This document shows, one piece after another, positions 20,801 through 32,800 of a stretch of DNA of 64,000 bases (its first letter is position 1; each line of letters begins with the position of its first letter). This DNA is from an uncultured Alphaproteobacteria bacterium (GTDB lineage Bacteria; Pseudomonadota; Alphaproteobacteria; JAPOUT01; G958296285): contig OY282459.1 of NCBI GenBank assembly GCA_958296285.1, forward strand, positions 1,532,762 to 1,596,761. The letters run 5' to 3'. Position numbers and translations under genes: made by a program. The notes beneath the pieces were generated by a model that was given only the letters and a program-made list of their open reading frames with translations, ran no database searches and was not told the origin of the DNA.

Positions 20801-23800
20801 GTTCCTGCGTTGGTGAATCGGTTTCCCTGCCACATTCCGGTTCCGATGGTTCTTGGGGTATCGGTGGCGGTGTTGATGGCGGAGATTCCGACTGCGAGTG
20901 TCGCGTCCCCGAAAGATCGTATGGCCGCGCCTTGGGAGACATCAAGGGTCGCTTGTCCTCCGAAAGTTCCGATTCCGACAACGCCTTGCAGAACTTCCTG
21001 CGCTCCCGAAGCTTGATAAGTTCCGCCTGTGATATCCACATGGACTTCGCCTGCGCTTCCGCTGGGTCCCGTGGCGGCGATGACGGCTTGCTCGGCGAGT
21101 GATGAGGCGCTTCCTGCGAGGGTCATAAAGATGTTTCCTCCGCCATCGGCGATGATGGCGGCGTTGGATGCGCTTCCTGCGGGATTTTGATTGACGATGC
21201 TGGATCCCGCCCCTGTGGTGATGAGGATGGGGTCTGTGCCTGTGGTGATGACGCTGACGGCTGGCCCTGATCGGCTGTTGGCGGGCTTGACGATAGCGCC
21301 CGCGCCTGCGCCGATATGGATTTCGCCGCCCTGTCCTTGATGGGCGATGGAGGGGGTTCCCGCTTCTGTGGCGGCGTAGAGCAAGGCGATGCTGTCCCTG
21401 CGAATGATGATTCCGCCTCCTTGAGGGGTTTCGCAGAGGATTTGGCTCGTGGCGGCTCCGGGCAGGACAGGCTCGCGCGGGGCGACTCTGTTGCCGCACA
21501 TCACGGAGAGATTCAGGACGAGATTGCCGTCCACGATAGCGAGATCGCCCTGCGGCGATGAGAGATCGGCGATTTGGTCTTCGGTCAGCCCGCCGCCGAC
21601 AGAAAGAAGGGGCGTGTTTCCGATGATGGCGGGGGAGTTTCCGTCTTCATCCACGACCTCTACGGCTCCGCCCGTGAAACTGACTGTGGCGACAGGGAGA
21701 TGGAATATGGGCGCGCGGGGGAAGTTGTCGGAGTTCAGGCGGAATCGGAGCGTTCCGCCGGAGATGACGAAGGATTCCAGCCCGTGAAGAGTGACGACAT
21801 CGCTTGGCGCGCCGCCGAGCAGGGTGATGCCCGGCGTATTGATTCCCGGCTCGGGTCCTGTATCTGGCAGAGCGTTCAACGCGGCGATTTCGGCGGCTGA
21901 GCCTGTTATTTGATAGACAAAGTTTCCGACATAGAATTTATTGCCGCTGACATATGCCGTGTCAAAGTCCCAATCCTCGGCGTTTTCGCGGATTGTGGGG
22001 TGGATGGCTTCTCGGGGCGCTGCGGGGAAGGTGGAAGCGGTGATGTCGGTGAGTCCCGGCGTATCGGCTGTCGGCAGGGGATCGGCGGGGGTGGGGGGAG
22101 TAGCGCCAGGCCTGGCTCCTATGAGATTGTTGAGGGCGGTGATCTCAGTGGGGGTGCCTGTTATTTGATAAACGGCATCGCCGATGCTGAATCGGTCGTT
22201 GAGCGCGTATGTCGTGGCATAATCAAACGCCAGCCTCTGAAACACGATGGCGTCAATCCGCGCGCGCTGATGGGCGATGGAGGAGACATAATCCACGATA
22301 AGCGTCCCCGCTCCCTGATTGATAAGAGCATCCGCGCCGCTTCCGAAATTGCCTGCGAGGATTGTCATCGCGCCTTCATTTCGGATTTCGTCATCGCCGC
22401 CGCCCGTATCTATTCTGCCTGAGAATCGCGCGCCTGCGAGATTCTCAAAGAGATCGTTGCTGACTCCCGCGCTTATGAAATCGCCGATGACAGCGCCCGC
22501 GTTAGAAACTCGGTTTCCGTCCCACATGCCGGAGCCGATTTGTCGGGGGGTTGAGGTATCGGCGTTGGAGGATGTGAGAAGGATGGCGCGCTTTCTTTCT
22601 CCATAGAGGGCGCGGCGCTGATCGCTGATTTCGGTGAAGGCGGCGTTGATGGTAGCGCCTGAGGCGATATTTAAGAGGATATGGGTTCCTGTCAGAGAGA
22701 CGACGGCTCTGTTGGAGAATCCTCCGCTCGCGGAGAGTTCGGCTCCTGCGGCGAGTTGGACATTCACGGCGTCTCCGTCTATGGCGAGGGCGGGGGAGTT
22801 CGCCAAACTGTCGGCGAGGGTGGTCGAGACTCCGCCGCTAATATCAACTTCGGCGTTTCCGCTGACGATGGCGTCTATCGCCGCCGTATTGGGAGCGGCG
22901 GCGGAGACTGTGCCGGCGATATTCATGGAGAGAGGCCCGTCTCCTTGGGCGTAGATGGCGTTGTGGCGGAGGTTTATGAGTTGTCCGCGCAAGAGAGCCG
23001 CCTGATCCAGTCCGGGCGCGTCTGTATCCAGATTGCGGATGGTCGCGCCTGAGGCGACATTAATGACGATCGCGCTCGTATCGTAAGTTCCGATGTTTGT
23101 AAGCCCGTAAGTCGCTGGCTCAAAGGGATCGGGAATGGCGTTGAGATCGTTGAGCAATCTGCGTTCGTCTGCGGTGGAGAGGATATCCACGGTATAGACG
23201 GCGCTGCCGATTCTGAATTGGTTTGTTCGGAAATAGGTCGCGTCCGCGCTCCATTCGGCGACTCTTCCGAGTCGGGTTCTTGCGATGCTGACGGCGGGGT
23301 TGTTGTCGGCGTTATTGGGCTTGGCGATTGCGCCTTGCTGGATATAAACTTCGCCGCCCGCGCCTGTATTTCTGACGAAAGCGGTTCCTGAGGCGGGACT
23401 GTTATAGAAAATGGCGAGATTGGCGGCGCTTGTGCCGATTCCTCCCGCATAGGCGTCGTCGGAAGTTAGGGCGCAAGTGATCTGCCTATTCGCCCCTGCG
23501 CTGACGGCTCTCGCGGAAATTGCGCCGCAGACCGAGTCAAAGAGGGTGATCTGCAAAATCCCGCCGCTTGAGATCGAGAGCGTTCCGTGCGGCGAGGTGA
23601 GCGCGCTGGTGAGCGCGCTGATTTGGCTCGCTGTCGCCAGATCGCCCGATCCCCTCGACATGAGGGGCAAAACCGCGCCGCCTGTAAAAGTTGAGCCGAC
23701 AGACGGCGCGACTTCTATCGCCCCTGCGGTGAAAGTCAACGCAGGCGTCGTAGGCGTGCCGCCGAAAGAAAGGAGCGCGTTTCCCCTAGTGATGGAGGGC

Positions 23801-26800
23801 GCGGCGTTGTTGAAATTAAAGACGAAGCGGATGACTCCCGATGTCTGCCTGAAAGTCTCAAGATCGGCTACGGCGATCCTCCCGCCTTTGGCGGCGTGAT
23901 CAATGACGAGCGTTCCCTGATTGACGAAATTGTCCGTTCCGGCGCCGAAATCAATGTCATCTGTGATCCTCAGGATTCCAGAATTCCGAACTGTGTCATC
24001 GCCGTCTGCCATTGTGATAGCGCCGGTGAAAGTTCCGCTATTCTCAAAGAGGTAATTGCCGCTCCCCCTGCCGTCAAAGTCGCCGATGATTGTCCCGGAA
24101 TTGCTAGCCCTGTTTCCCGAAAAACTCCCCGATCCGATTGTCCTCGCCGTTGAGGTGGCGGTGTCGCCGGAAGTCAATCTGAGAGATCGGGTGGCGCTTC
24201 CGATCGCTTGGACGACAGCGCCTGACGAAATATCCACAGTGATCTGCGCTGAGGGAGTTACAAGATTCACAACCGCGAAGTTAACGTCCTGCATGCCGGA
24301 CGCGCTCTGCGTTCCGCCGGTGATATCCACATGGACGCCCCCCCCTCGCGTTTGGGCGTCAATGGCTGCGCTTCTGTCGCCCGTCGTGGAAACGTCGCCG
24401 CTGACAGTCAGGAAGACGCCGCCAGTGCTGCCTTGCACAAGGAGATTGACGCCCCTGCCGAACTCGCCGACAGTGGAAACGTCGCCCGCTATATTCGCCC
24501 TGATGTGGGAATCGCTAAGCGACGTGGCAAGCGCAATGTCGATTCCGTGTTGGCTTTGACTCGTGTCCAGATTGGAGACGGTCGTGCCTGCGGCGGTCGT
24601 CAGATAGAGACCGGGCGCGGTGGCAGAGGCGGGAGGTCTGAGAGAAAGGGCAATGCCGTCAGGGCTATCGGCGGGCTTGATGATGTTTCCGCTTCGGAGA
24701 TGGATTTCGCCGCCCGAGCCCCTATGTCTGATGAAAGGCGTTTGTGATGCGGTTGTGTCATAGATGACGGCGAGATTGGCGGCGCTCGCGGTGATTCCTC
24801 CATTATAGAAGTTCGGCACGGCGCTGTCGCAGACGACTCGGTTCGCCGAAGGCGCGCCGCAGATCGTGTCATGGAGCGTGATCTGCAAAACCCCGCCGCT
24901 TGTGAGCGAGAGCGTTCCGTCCGGCGAGGAGAGGGCGGCGACTTGCTCTGCCGTCAGCCCGCCGGCGGATGTTCGCGTGATAAGCGGGAGATCAATGCCG
25001 CCTCTATAGAGGGATCCCGGAACGATCGCGAGTTCTATCACCCCTGCGGTGAAGGTCGCCGTGGCCGCCCCGCCGAGATCAAACAGCGCGTTTGCCGCCG
25101 AGACGGCGCGCGCGGGTTCGTCAAAATCATAGACGAATCGGATTGTTCCTGAAGTCTGCGTGAAAGTCTCCACCCCGCTCAGCGCAATATCAAGGTGGGT
25201 TACCGCGATCCCCGCTGTGGAGGAGGTCGGCGGGGAGGTGGAGAGATTGTTCAGCGCGGTGAGGTCTGGACCAGAGATGGTGGATGACACCTGAAAAACA
25301 GTGCTGCCGACTCGGAAGATGTTGCCTCCAGCATAAGTGGCTGTACCGCTCCATTCTGCTGTGGCGGCTATGACGGCGGCGTGGTCTATGATCAGCGTTC
25401 CTTCATTGATGACACTGTCCGTCCCTGCGCCCATATCAACATTGCGGATGAGCCTCATTGTTCCGGCGTTTCGGACTTCGTCATTTCCAGCGCCCGTGCC
25501 AATACTGCCTATAAAACTTCCGCTATTCTCAAAAAGGTCGTTCCCCGCGCCGCTTGAGAAATCGCCGATGACCGTTCCCGCGTTGGAGGCTCTATTCCCC
25601 ATCCACGTGCCCATTCCGATCGTCCGCGCCGTCTCGGTTTCGGTATTGGAACTGGCGAGATCGATTCCGATGCGCCTGCTCGTTGCTGTCGCTCGCAGGA
25701 TCGCGCCTGACGAAACATCCACCGTGGCTTGCCCGCCGCCGCCAGATACCGCGCTCACGACTGCCGCTCCCCCAGAATTAATATGGGTGCCGCCGGTGAT
25801 GTCTATATGCGCCTCCCCAGCCTCGCGCGTGAGCGCTCTTACGGTCGCGCCGGTTGCGGCATCTGTCTGTGTCCCGCTTGCCGCCCCGCTCGTGTCGCCG
25901 CTGACAGTGATAAAAATATCGCCATCGCCTGCGCCAGACTCTATTACGCCGAAAACAGCGGATGCCCCCGTGCCGCCCATGGCAGAGACATCGCCGGCGA
26001 TATCCAGATAAAGAGACCCCGACGCCCCGCCGCTTTTCTGTATGCTCACGCCATATTGTCCAGCCGTATTGACTGTATTGGAGATGGATACGCCCGAAGC
26101 GACGACGATTCGCAGATCGCCCGTGCCTCCAGCGTCTATGTCCAACACCCCGCCGCCGCCGACATTGCCTGTAGAGCCTGAAAGGGAGCCGGAGAGGACA
26201 TGAATCTCCCCGCCTTCCCCTGTATGAGCGATGGAAGTCGCCTCGTCCGTCCTGCGATAGATGATGGCGAGATCATTGTCGTCATAATCAATCACGGCGC
26301 CATAGGGGGGCGTGGACATGGCGTCCTGTGAATCAACGCAGATGATTTCATTGGCGGCGTAATCGTCATCGCCCAGATTCGCCGACCATCCATTGGCGGC
26401 GGTTGTGCCGTCATCTCCGCCGGGCGAGCCTGTGATTGCTCCCTCCGCCCGATAAAGCCGCTCCGTGCCCTCGACTGTATGCCTGACGATTCCCCCTCTC
26501 GCATAATTCGCTCTTGCGGCGTAGAGGTCAAAGCGGGTCGTGCCTGCCGTGGCGTCCGCGCCCGTGCCGCATTCATCCGCCGCGAGCGATGGACGCGGCA
26601 GAGCCGCCATCGCCGCCAACGCCATCAGCGCCGCGAGCATTCCCGCCGTCAAGAAGCCTGTCAGAGAAAGGCTTCGCGCCTTGCCCCTGAGCGTCAGAGA
26701 CGCGGGCGTCCTGCCCCCGAGCGTCAGAGACGCAAGCCTCTCGCCCCCGAGCGTTCCGCCCCCGAGCCTTTGGCTGAGCCTCTGGCTCTTTATCCTCCCG

Positions 26801-26814
26801 CCTTTTATCATCAT
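17857..26814 (-). CDS. Giant autotransporter-like surface protein, 2985 aa, four modules
   Basis: ATG 26814 follows the previous stop by 19 bp, with a modest GACGAGG ribosome site 5 nt upstream, so it is almost surely cotranscribed with the 4617-aa gene. The leader is unusually long (about 78 residues). Its n-region contains three 10-residue repeats of the SLTLGGRxxA type, and a hydrophobic core (GMLAALMALAAMAAL) leads to SLA|ADECG. No internal Met offers a shorter leader. Four Cys-delimited modules start at about 24865, 23535, 21500 and 20270. Five W/Y/GD/F mini-modules are present (about 25360-25200, 23260-23090, 22230-22050, 21980-21830, 19990-19830), two of them adjacent. The linker SCPEDGSRFCTW is at about 18750-18709. 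The barrel covers about 18720-17860 and ends NVAF. The function is unknown beyond surface display. No protease or toxin motif was recognised. Confidence 0.92.
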   Translation of the reverse strand: MMIKGGRIKSQRLSQRLGGGTLGGERLASLTLGGRTPASLTLRGKARSLSLTGFLTAGMLAALMALAAMAALPRPSLAADECGTGADATAGTTRFDLYAARANYARGGIVRHTVEGTERLYRAEGAITGSPGGDDGTTAANGWSANLGDDDYAANEIICVDSQDAMSTPPYGAVIDYDDNDLAIIYRRTDEATSIAHTGEGGEIHVLSGSLSGSTGNVGGGGVLDIDAGGTGDLRIVVASGVSISNTVNTAGQYGVSIQKSGGASGSLYLDIAGDVSAMGGTGASAVFGVIESGAGDGDIFITVSGDTSGAASGTQTDAATGATVRALTREAGEAHIDITGGTHINSGGAAVVSAVSGGGGQATVDVSSGAILRATATSRRIGIDLASSNTETETARTIGMGTWMGNRASNAGTVIGDFSSGAGNDLFENSGSFIGSIGTGAGNDEVRNAGTMRLIRNVDMGAGTDSVINEGTLIIDHAAVIAATAEWSGTATYAGGNIFRVGSTVFQVSSTISGPDLTALNNLSTSPPTSSTAGIAVTHLDIALSGVETFTQTSGTIRFVYDFDEPARAVSAANALFDLGGAATATFTAGVIELAIVPGSLYRGGIDLPLITRTSAGGLTAEQVAALSSPDGTLSLTSGGVLQITLHDTICGAPSANRVVCDSAVPNFYNGGITASAANLAVIYDTTASQTPFIRHRGSGGEIHLRSGNIIKPADSPDGIALSLRPPASATAPGLYLTTAAGTTVSNLDTSQSQHGIDIALATSLSDSHIRANIAGDVSTVGEFGRGVNLLVQGSTGGVFLTVSGDVSTTGDRSAAIDAQTRGGGVHVDITGGTQSASGMQDVNFAVVNLVTPSAQITVDISSGAVVQAIGSATRSLRLTSGDTATSTARTIGSGSFSGNRASNSGTIIGDFDGRGSGNYLFENSGTFTGAITMADGDDTVRNSGILRITDDIDFGAGTDNFVNQGTLVIDHAAKGGRIAVADLETFRQTSGVIRFVFNFNNAAPSITRGNALLSFGGTPTTPALTFTAGAIEVAPSVGSTFTGGAVLPLMSRGSGDLATASQISALTSALTSPHGTLSISSGGILQITLFDSVCGAISARAVSAGANRQITCALTSDDAYAGGIGTSAANLAIFYNSPASGTAFVRNTGAGGEVYIQQGAIAKPNNADNNPAVSIARTRLGRVAEWSADATYFRTNQFRIGSAVYTVDILSTADERRLLNDLNAIPDPFEPATYGLTNIGTYDTSAIVINVASGATIRNLDTDAPGLDQAALLRGQLINLRHNAIYAQGDGPLSMNIAGTVSAAAPNTAAIDAIVSGNAEVDISGGVSTTLADSLANSPALAIDGDAVNVQLAAGAELSASGGFSNRAVVSLTGTHILLNIASGATINAAFTEISDQRRALYGERKRAILLTSSNADTSTPRQIGSGMWDGNRVSNAGAVIGDFISAGVSNDLFENLAGARFSGRIDTGGGDDEIRNEGAMTILAGNFGSGADALINQGAGTLIVDYVSSIAHQRARIDAIVFQRLAFDYATTYALNDRFSIGDAVYQITGTPTEITALNNLIGARPGATPPTPADPLPTADTPGLTDITASTFPAAPREAIHPTIRENAEDWDFDTAYVSGNKFYVGNFVYQITGSAAEIAALNALPDTGPEPGINTPGITLLGGAPSDVVTLHGLESFVISGGTLRFRLNSDNFPRAPIFHLPVATVSFTGGAVEVVDEDGNSPAIIGNTPLLSVGGGLTEDQIADLSSPQGDLAIVDGNLVLNLSVMCGNRVAPREPVLPGAATSQILCETPQGGGIIIRRDSIALLYAATEAGTPSIAHQGQGGEIHIGAGAGAIVKPANSRSGPAVSVITTGTDPILITTGAGSSIVNQNPAGSASNAAIIADGGGNIFMTLAGSASSLAEQAVIAATGPSGSAGEVHVDITGGTYQASGAQEVLQGVVGIGTFGGQATLDVSQGAAIRSFGDATLAVGISAINTATDTPRTIGTGMWQGNRFTNAGTIIGDFESEAGNDLIENAASGVFTGTFLTSGGDDEVQNEGTINIDSTPDFGAGTDAFVNRGTLFFDTIASGGRQIELVGLESFTQTSGVIGFRLDVQNIPSDPLLNLGSITTILTEASVEIAGIGGGDFSSVGTEVIPLITAATPLTEQQISGLTSTFGTLSLTSDGVLQIALFELNIICGAAPAAREPAAPGVADRQASCGSEQASSYLAGISVRANRVAILYDNPLPGTPFIRHTGDGGEVHIARGSILKTDRQSDGAALSVLDRRFSASPWSARAEYAVGDQFIANNILFRVNPSASMTQLAALNAETSAPAATSTTLGITQIATVNPANTDPIYITTAAGTSVTNADSDLNANNAAIRAAGFGNITMNIAGSTSSAAETAIDARAQGTGNISVNITGGTHSAAGVPNLLGISTVILYPTGGNAILNIGPAATIQATVHRRNAISFFTPAIPAGSTPRNIGAGLWLGGRVTNAGTVTGNFIGGAGYELFENTPTARFTGTFRMGAGTDEVRNAGAMILDGDSDFGLGTDAFVNLGTLVIDHAANQNQQINMAGLESFTQAGGTLRFVFDFGNPLPTGSAGALFHVGNRLIFTAGQIEIAAAGGSAAPLTGTLPLIAAGNLPAGLPASVVASELGTISVNSQTGVVQLELTSPDRASVLQSYNAFLQTLWHADRALARAMNTRSCPEDGSRFCTWSNASGRVTRHDPDNGARFDEDAYSLTVGFHLYRPLWRVSGTIAYEDGSMDLQVPGEQKASADANRFLAALLLATRNEPLFASFHGDLQLRVAYATYETSRTDSRIGTSHTSDPEVSQFSFAAGVEQRGYLKNALARDSWAENLFGSFFLVSRMEVGMFAQRMDAFSETGDLALTVEEFNHILGFAKTYLEVSSVNDTQLGAFTSWARLGGEVFIGDPEADMRASLSGRATVAKGTMPRAMFDFGAGIGYRLLKSMDLNLRYEGALSFEGETDIHRATVRLNVAF
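26671..26760 (-). repeat. 30-bp leader repeat, three units
   Basis: Three 30-bp units (26671-26700, 26701-26730, 26731-26760) share a core close to GAGCGTCAGAGACGC on the plus strand. They encode the 10-residue repeat (S)LTLGGxxxA in the n-region of the leader of the 2985-aa protein, lengthening it well beyond an ordinary Sec leader. Confidence 0.88.
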
Positions 26815-26833
26815 AGCTGCCTCGTCTCCGTTC

Positions 26834-29800
26834 CTAGAAGGCGTAATTCAGACGGAATGTCGCATTATGGACATTCGTATCGGTTTGCACAGATACGCTG
26901 CCTTCATAGCCCAGGTTGATTTCTATCCCTGCCGCCTTATAGCCTATGCCGACTCCAATATCAAACATGGCTTGCTCCAAAGTGCCTCGCGCGCTGAACT
27001 CTCGCCCCGTCAGAGGAAGAATGCCCCGAATATCCGCCGAAGACGGTCCTAAAAAGACATCCGCGCCAATCCGAAGCCATGAGGTCATCGTGCCAAAACG
27101 CATCGGCGTCAGATGGCGCAACTCGCCAAAAGCGCTAGAGAATACCAGAACTTGGCTTATATCCTGCGTGATGAGCGTGAAATCTCCGCCTTGCTCAAGG
27201 AACCTGTTCGCCATTTGGGACGACACCCCAACTTCACTCCGGAAGATGAACGTCCAATCGTTGAACAATTGCCTCGCAATTTCGCCGCGCGGTCTAAAGA
27301 AGGTGCGCTTCTCCGCCCCGAAAACGCCGGTGATTGTCGTCAATTCCGGCTCGGACGTGACAGTCTCCGCTCCAAGCCCGCGCCGCGAATCATAGAGCGC
27401 GTAGCCCACGCGGAGCTGCGCGTCCACATCCACATTGCCGATCACAGGCTCGCCGCGGCTTCCGATCAGCATTCCCATCAGGAAGCGATTCGCGTCCGCA
27501 GAGCCATTGTTGGAACTGCCAGGCGAGCTGATGTCCATCTCCGCTTTCTCGTAGGTCGCTATCAGCATGAACCGTCCATTCGGGCGCGAGAGCAGGAAGC
27601 CCCCCATGATATTGTAGGTGTTCTCGTCATAGTGCGTGTCCGACCCGGGCTTATGCTTGATGATCCGCCCCGTCCCGCGCATCCAGCTGCAGGAGCCTTG
27701 TTTGGAAATCAGCGCGAGATCGCATTCTGACGAGCGTATGGCGCGTCCGAGCGCCCGATCCGCATACCACGCCGATTGCCGGAACGAGTCGTAGGTTTGC
27801 AGTCCCAGTCTCAAAGCCGAAACCCGCACGAGAGTCGTGCCGTCCAGCACGAAATCTTGAGCGTTCGCGCCAGTGAAACTCAGCCCCCCTGTCGGCGTCC
27901 TAGAAAAAATCCGTCCCATCACAAAACCGCCGCCGATCCTAGACACATCCAGCATGCCCGCCAGATTAATCGTCTCCGCGTTAATGAGCGCTTCGGAAGG
28001 CGCGCTCGTCAAGATGGGCTGAAGCGTCCCGTCCGCTTCTTGGCGGAATTGGGGCAGATCCGTGATCGGCGTATCTTGCTCCACAGAGAGCATCCCCGAG
28101 CCATTGACAAAGTCTTCCAATCCGGTGAAGCGGGCGTTTCCGCCGACTTGGAGGAAGCCGTCATTTCGGAAAAGGTCTTCGCCCGCCCCAAACTCGTAAG
28201 ACGCCGCAAGCACGACAGGACTGCCCGCCGACCCGCCATTGACGATGAGAATGTCGTCTCCGCCGCCCATATCCAGATTGCCTGTCAGAACGCCCGAATG
28301 GGTGAAGACGGTGTTTCCGTCATCCAGCGTCAGCGTTCCGCCTTCCCCGCCGATCGTTCCCGTGTTTGTGAGGGTTCTCACATTTTGGACTGCCCCGTTG
28401 AAGGTCATCGCGCCTGCGTTGAAGATTTCATTCGCGCCCCCGCCCGAGTTGAACGCGCCTGTGAAACTTCCTGCGGCGGCGTTTTCAAAGAGGTCGTTTC
28501 CGCGGCTTCCCTGAAAATCTCCAGTGATCGTTCCCGCGTTGGATACTCTGTTGCCTGTCCAGATGCTGCCCGTTCTCGGGCCGAGCGTTCTCTGCGATCC
28601 CGCGGACGAATTCGCCGGGGAATCCAGCGTGATAGCGCGTGTCGCGCTTCTGAGCGTTCTGATCGCGGCGGTTTGGGCGATATCAATCGCGATGAGGCTG
28701 GATCGCCCTGTCGTTCTAGCGTGGATGGCGCTGGCGGCGGGCGAGGCGACCTCCGCGCTGCCCGCGATATTCATATAGATGCTCCCCGCGCCCTGACCCG
28801 TGATGCCATGGCTGCTGCTGCCGAATGGTATGAGGTTGCTGACGCTGGTTCCCGGGGCGGTGGTGATATAAACGGGATCTGTGCTGGACGTGACAACGCC
28901 GACCGCCTCGCCGACGGGGAAGGAAAGGAAGTTAACGATTCTGCCCGCGCCGGCGCGAATATGGATTTCGCCGCCCGCGCCCCGATGTCGTATGGAGGGG
29001 ATTCCGCGCGCGTCCTGATAGATGACGGCGAGTCTTTGCTGATCAGCGCCGACTCGGATGCCTCTGCCGCCGCCGAGCGGGCAGACGACTTCTCTGGTGG
29101 CGACTCCTGGCGCGACAGCGCGGCGCGTGGCGACAAATCCTCCGCAGAAGAACGAGACTTCAATTTCCACGACATGCTCGGAAGAGCCCGAGATGGCGCG
29201 GCGCATGATTGTTCCGTAGCGGCTTGTGATTCCGGCGACATTGGTATTGGCGTTGATTTGGCTTCCCGTGAAGAGAGAGAGCGTTCCGGAAGCCGCGCTT
29301 GGATTCTCGTTGCTGGCGGCGAGAAGAATGATTTCCAGATTCGCGAAGTTGGGCGCGGCGCTTCCCAGTTGGACGATTCCGCCTCTTGAGGTGAGCGTTG
29401 AGGAAGTGAGGGGCGCGAGAAGCGTGTCAGAGACAGGGAGAGTGAAGGTGATAGCGCCTTGCTGTTGAGCGCCTGCGGGGCTTCCCGCGGCGAAACTCTC
29501 CAGATTTTGGAGACGGACGGCGGGGGTGATCTCGGTGATTCCTGCCGTGGATGAGGTGGGACGGGTTCTGAGCGCGTTGAGCGTCGTGAGTTGCGCGCTG
29601 TTGTTCGGAGCGGTGACTTGGAAGAGAGTTCTTCCGACTCGGAATTGGCTTCCCATGACGTAGCTGTTGGACGAGCCTGCGGCTGGCGCTCTCCATGAGG
29701 CAACCCGATTCGCAATGGCGGCGGCGTCTATGAACATGGCTCCCGCGCTGACGAAACTGTCTGTGCCTGTTCCGAAATTGAGATCGGCGGCGGAGATCGT

Positions 29801-32800
29801 GAGTTGCCCCAAATTTTGGAAAACGTCATTTCCCTCGCCCATGGAGAGGCTTGAGAGCGTCATAGCGCCTTGGTTGACGATGGCGTCCGCGCCTTCGCCC
29901 ATGGACGCCGCGCCGATGAAGGCTCCCGCGTTTCGGATTTCATCCGCGCCGCCTGCGGTGCTCGCGGCTCCGATGAATCTTCCTGTTTGGGCGATTTCCA
30001 GAAGTTCCCTGCCTGCTCCGCTAAAGAGGCTGCCTTGGATGGTTCCCGCGTTGGTGATTCTGTTGCCGCTCCATGTTCCTCCGCCGACGGTTCTAGCGGT
30101 TTGGGCGTCTGTGTTGGTGGATGTGATAAGGACGGCGCGGGCGGGGGTCTCTGTGGCTCTGACGGTGGCGCCTGCCCCGACATTGAGGATGACCTGTCCA
30201 TTGGCGGCGCGGAGGGTTATGGCGGCAGGCCCTCCGCTTGTGAAGGATGAGGCGGTATGGGTTCCCGCTTGGACGTCCACATTGATATTTCCGCTTCCTG
30301 ACGTGAGAACGTCAATGAGGGGGGCGTCTTGCCCTGATGTGAATGTCGTTCCTGACGCGATGAGGCTGACATTTCCTCGCGCGCTTCGGGCGGAGATTGC
30401 GGCGGCATTTCTTGAGAAGACGTTGCCTGCGATATTGAGCGCGATATTTCCGCCATTTTGGGCGAGGATTCCGTAGTTTCCATCGCCGAGTTCGTCTTCG
30501 TTAGAGATGAGGACTCCTGACGCGACCGATATGGCGACAGGCGCTTGGCTTGAAGAGATGATGCTGACGGCGGCGGCGTCATCATTATTGGCGATTTTGA
30601 CGACTCCTCCCGATCCCTGTGTGAGATGGATTTCCGCGCCCGCGCCCGTATGACGGATGAAGGGGAGGGCTCTCGGGAAAGAGTAAAGGAGCGCGACATC
30701 ATTTCTAGAGAAGGCGATTCCTTCGCGGAGGAAATCGTCGCAGAGGATTTGGGTTGTGGCGGTTCCTGGGGAGACGGGGGCGTTTCCTTGCGTGATGGGG
30801 TTTCCTCCGCAGAAATGGGCGAGGACGGCTCGGGTGAGGGTGAGTCGGAGGGTTCTGTCCGCGCCTTCGCCGACAAAACTGAGGCTTCCGAGTCCTGACG
30901 CGTCCAGCCCGATATTGCCGGGGATATTCGCGCCGACGATGAGGTCAATGGTCGCGCCTCTTTGGAGATCGGTATTGAGATTGACGATCTCCAGCCTTCC
31001 TGACGCGAATCGGGCGTTGAGGACGTCCAAACTGAAGAGAGGCCCTGTGGTGCTAGCGGGGTCAAAGACGAATCGGAGCGTTCCGGCGTCTTGGTTGAAA
31101 CTTCCGAGTCCGATGATTCCGGCGCGATTTGGAGAGACCGCGTCATAGTTTGAGGGGGCTGTGACGTCAATGACGAGCGTTCCCGTATTTGTGAGGCTGG
31201 ACTCCTCCCTGTCATCGCTAAAGAAGTTAGAGAATCCGGCGAGGGTGAGAGTTCCCCGATTGTCAATGACGGCTGATCCATTGGAAAAGAGGTCTATTCT
31301 TCCTGTGATCGCGCCTCTATTGGTGATGGCGGCGTCTCCGCTTCCGAGGAAGAAGGCTGCGGGCGGGGGGGAGGTTTCGGCTTGATGGACTGCCGTGTCG
31401 CAGAAGATTTGGCGTTCCGTTCCGACTTCGGCGAAGAGGGCTTCGCCTGAGCAGACGACGCTGCCTTCGCCGACTTCCAGGGAGAGCGCGCCTGTGCCTT
31501 GCAGACGGGCGGCGGGCCTTGAGGAGCGGGTTTGGCTGTAGGAAGAGACGACAGCGCCTCTCGCGTTGAGGTCTATTGTGGCGGCTGTGGCGGCGGCGTC
31601 TCCTACGCCTCCTTGGACGCTGACCTGCTGAAGGCTCTCTCCCACGGCGAGGACTTGGAGATTGGGCCCATTTCTGAGAATGAGGAAGGCTTCGCCGGCT
31701 CTTTGAGGCGCGGCTCTGCCGCCAATGACGGTGAGTCCTTCGGCATTGACGGTCGCGTCTGGGGAGACGAGATTGATTCGGCGGATGGAACTATGAACTC
31801 CGCGCAAATTAACTCTTCCCGCGAGAACGACATCGCCTCTCGCCTGAATGACCCCTGAGCAGAACGAGACTTGATTTTGGGTGGGGCAGAGATAAAGCTG
31901 CCCTTGAATCGCGCCGAATTGGGCGGAGTTGGCTCCGTAATGGAGTTCCAGCGATCCTGAGGGGCCGAGCGTGAAGGAGTCCAGCCCCGAGATGGCGGTA
32001 TCCGCTTGGGTTCGGGATGGGTCGGCGAGTCCTCGGATGACGAGATTCCCGAGATTCGTGAAACTGTCCGCGCCGTCTCCCATGCTAGAGGGAGAGGTGA
32101 GGGTCATGGTTCCCGTGTTCTGAACGCTGTCCGCGCCGTCTCGGAATTGGAGCGATCCCGTGAAACTTCCGGCGTTGGCGAATTGGAAAACGCTTCTGTC
32201 GCCGAATATGTCTAAAAGCGTTCCGAAAACTTGCCCGCCTTCTTGATTGACGAATCTTTCCAGCCCTGGGAACGACGCCCCTTCTCGGATGTAGACATTT
32301 GCGAGCCGATAATGCCCGTCCGCGATTCTCTCCCCGCCTGCAATGGGGATGGGGACGTATCTGTTCACACCCGTGGTAATAGATGTTATGACATTGCCGC
32401 TGTCTCTCAGATCGGGCATGAGGGTGATGATTCCAGAATTTTCCAGACGGTCATTGCCTTCGCCGAAGTCAAAACGTCCCGCGATGGTGAGAGGGGCGGC
32501 ATTTTGGAAAATATCGTCTCCGCCGCCGAGCGAGATTCGCCCTGAGAAGATTCCGCGATTGATGAATCGGGTCGGGGTGTTGTCCTGATCGGCGATGACG
32601 TCGCCGACAATCTCCGCGCCTTCGGCGTTTGTCAGAGTCTCAAGTCCGATGAGGGCGGGATAGCGGAGCAATCCGTCTTGGGCGAGGACGAGCAGCCCTT
32701 CATTGGTGAGGGAATCCGCGCCGTCTCCGAAATCGGCGGATCGCATAATATACATGATGGAGTTCGCGCCGCGATTGACGGCTTGATCGTCTCCGCCTCC

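Noticed and set aside
27776..29389. Long plus-strand reading frames, such as this 537-codon one and another at 32678-34261
   Set aside because: They lie wholly opposite well-supported minus-strand genes, have Arg- and Ala-rich low-complexity products, and follow from GC-rich codon bias on the other strand.
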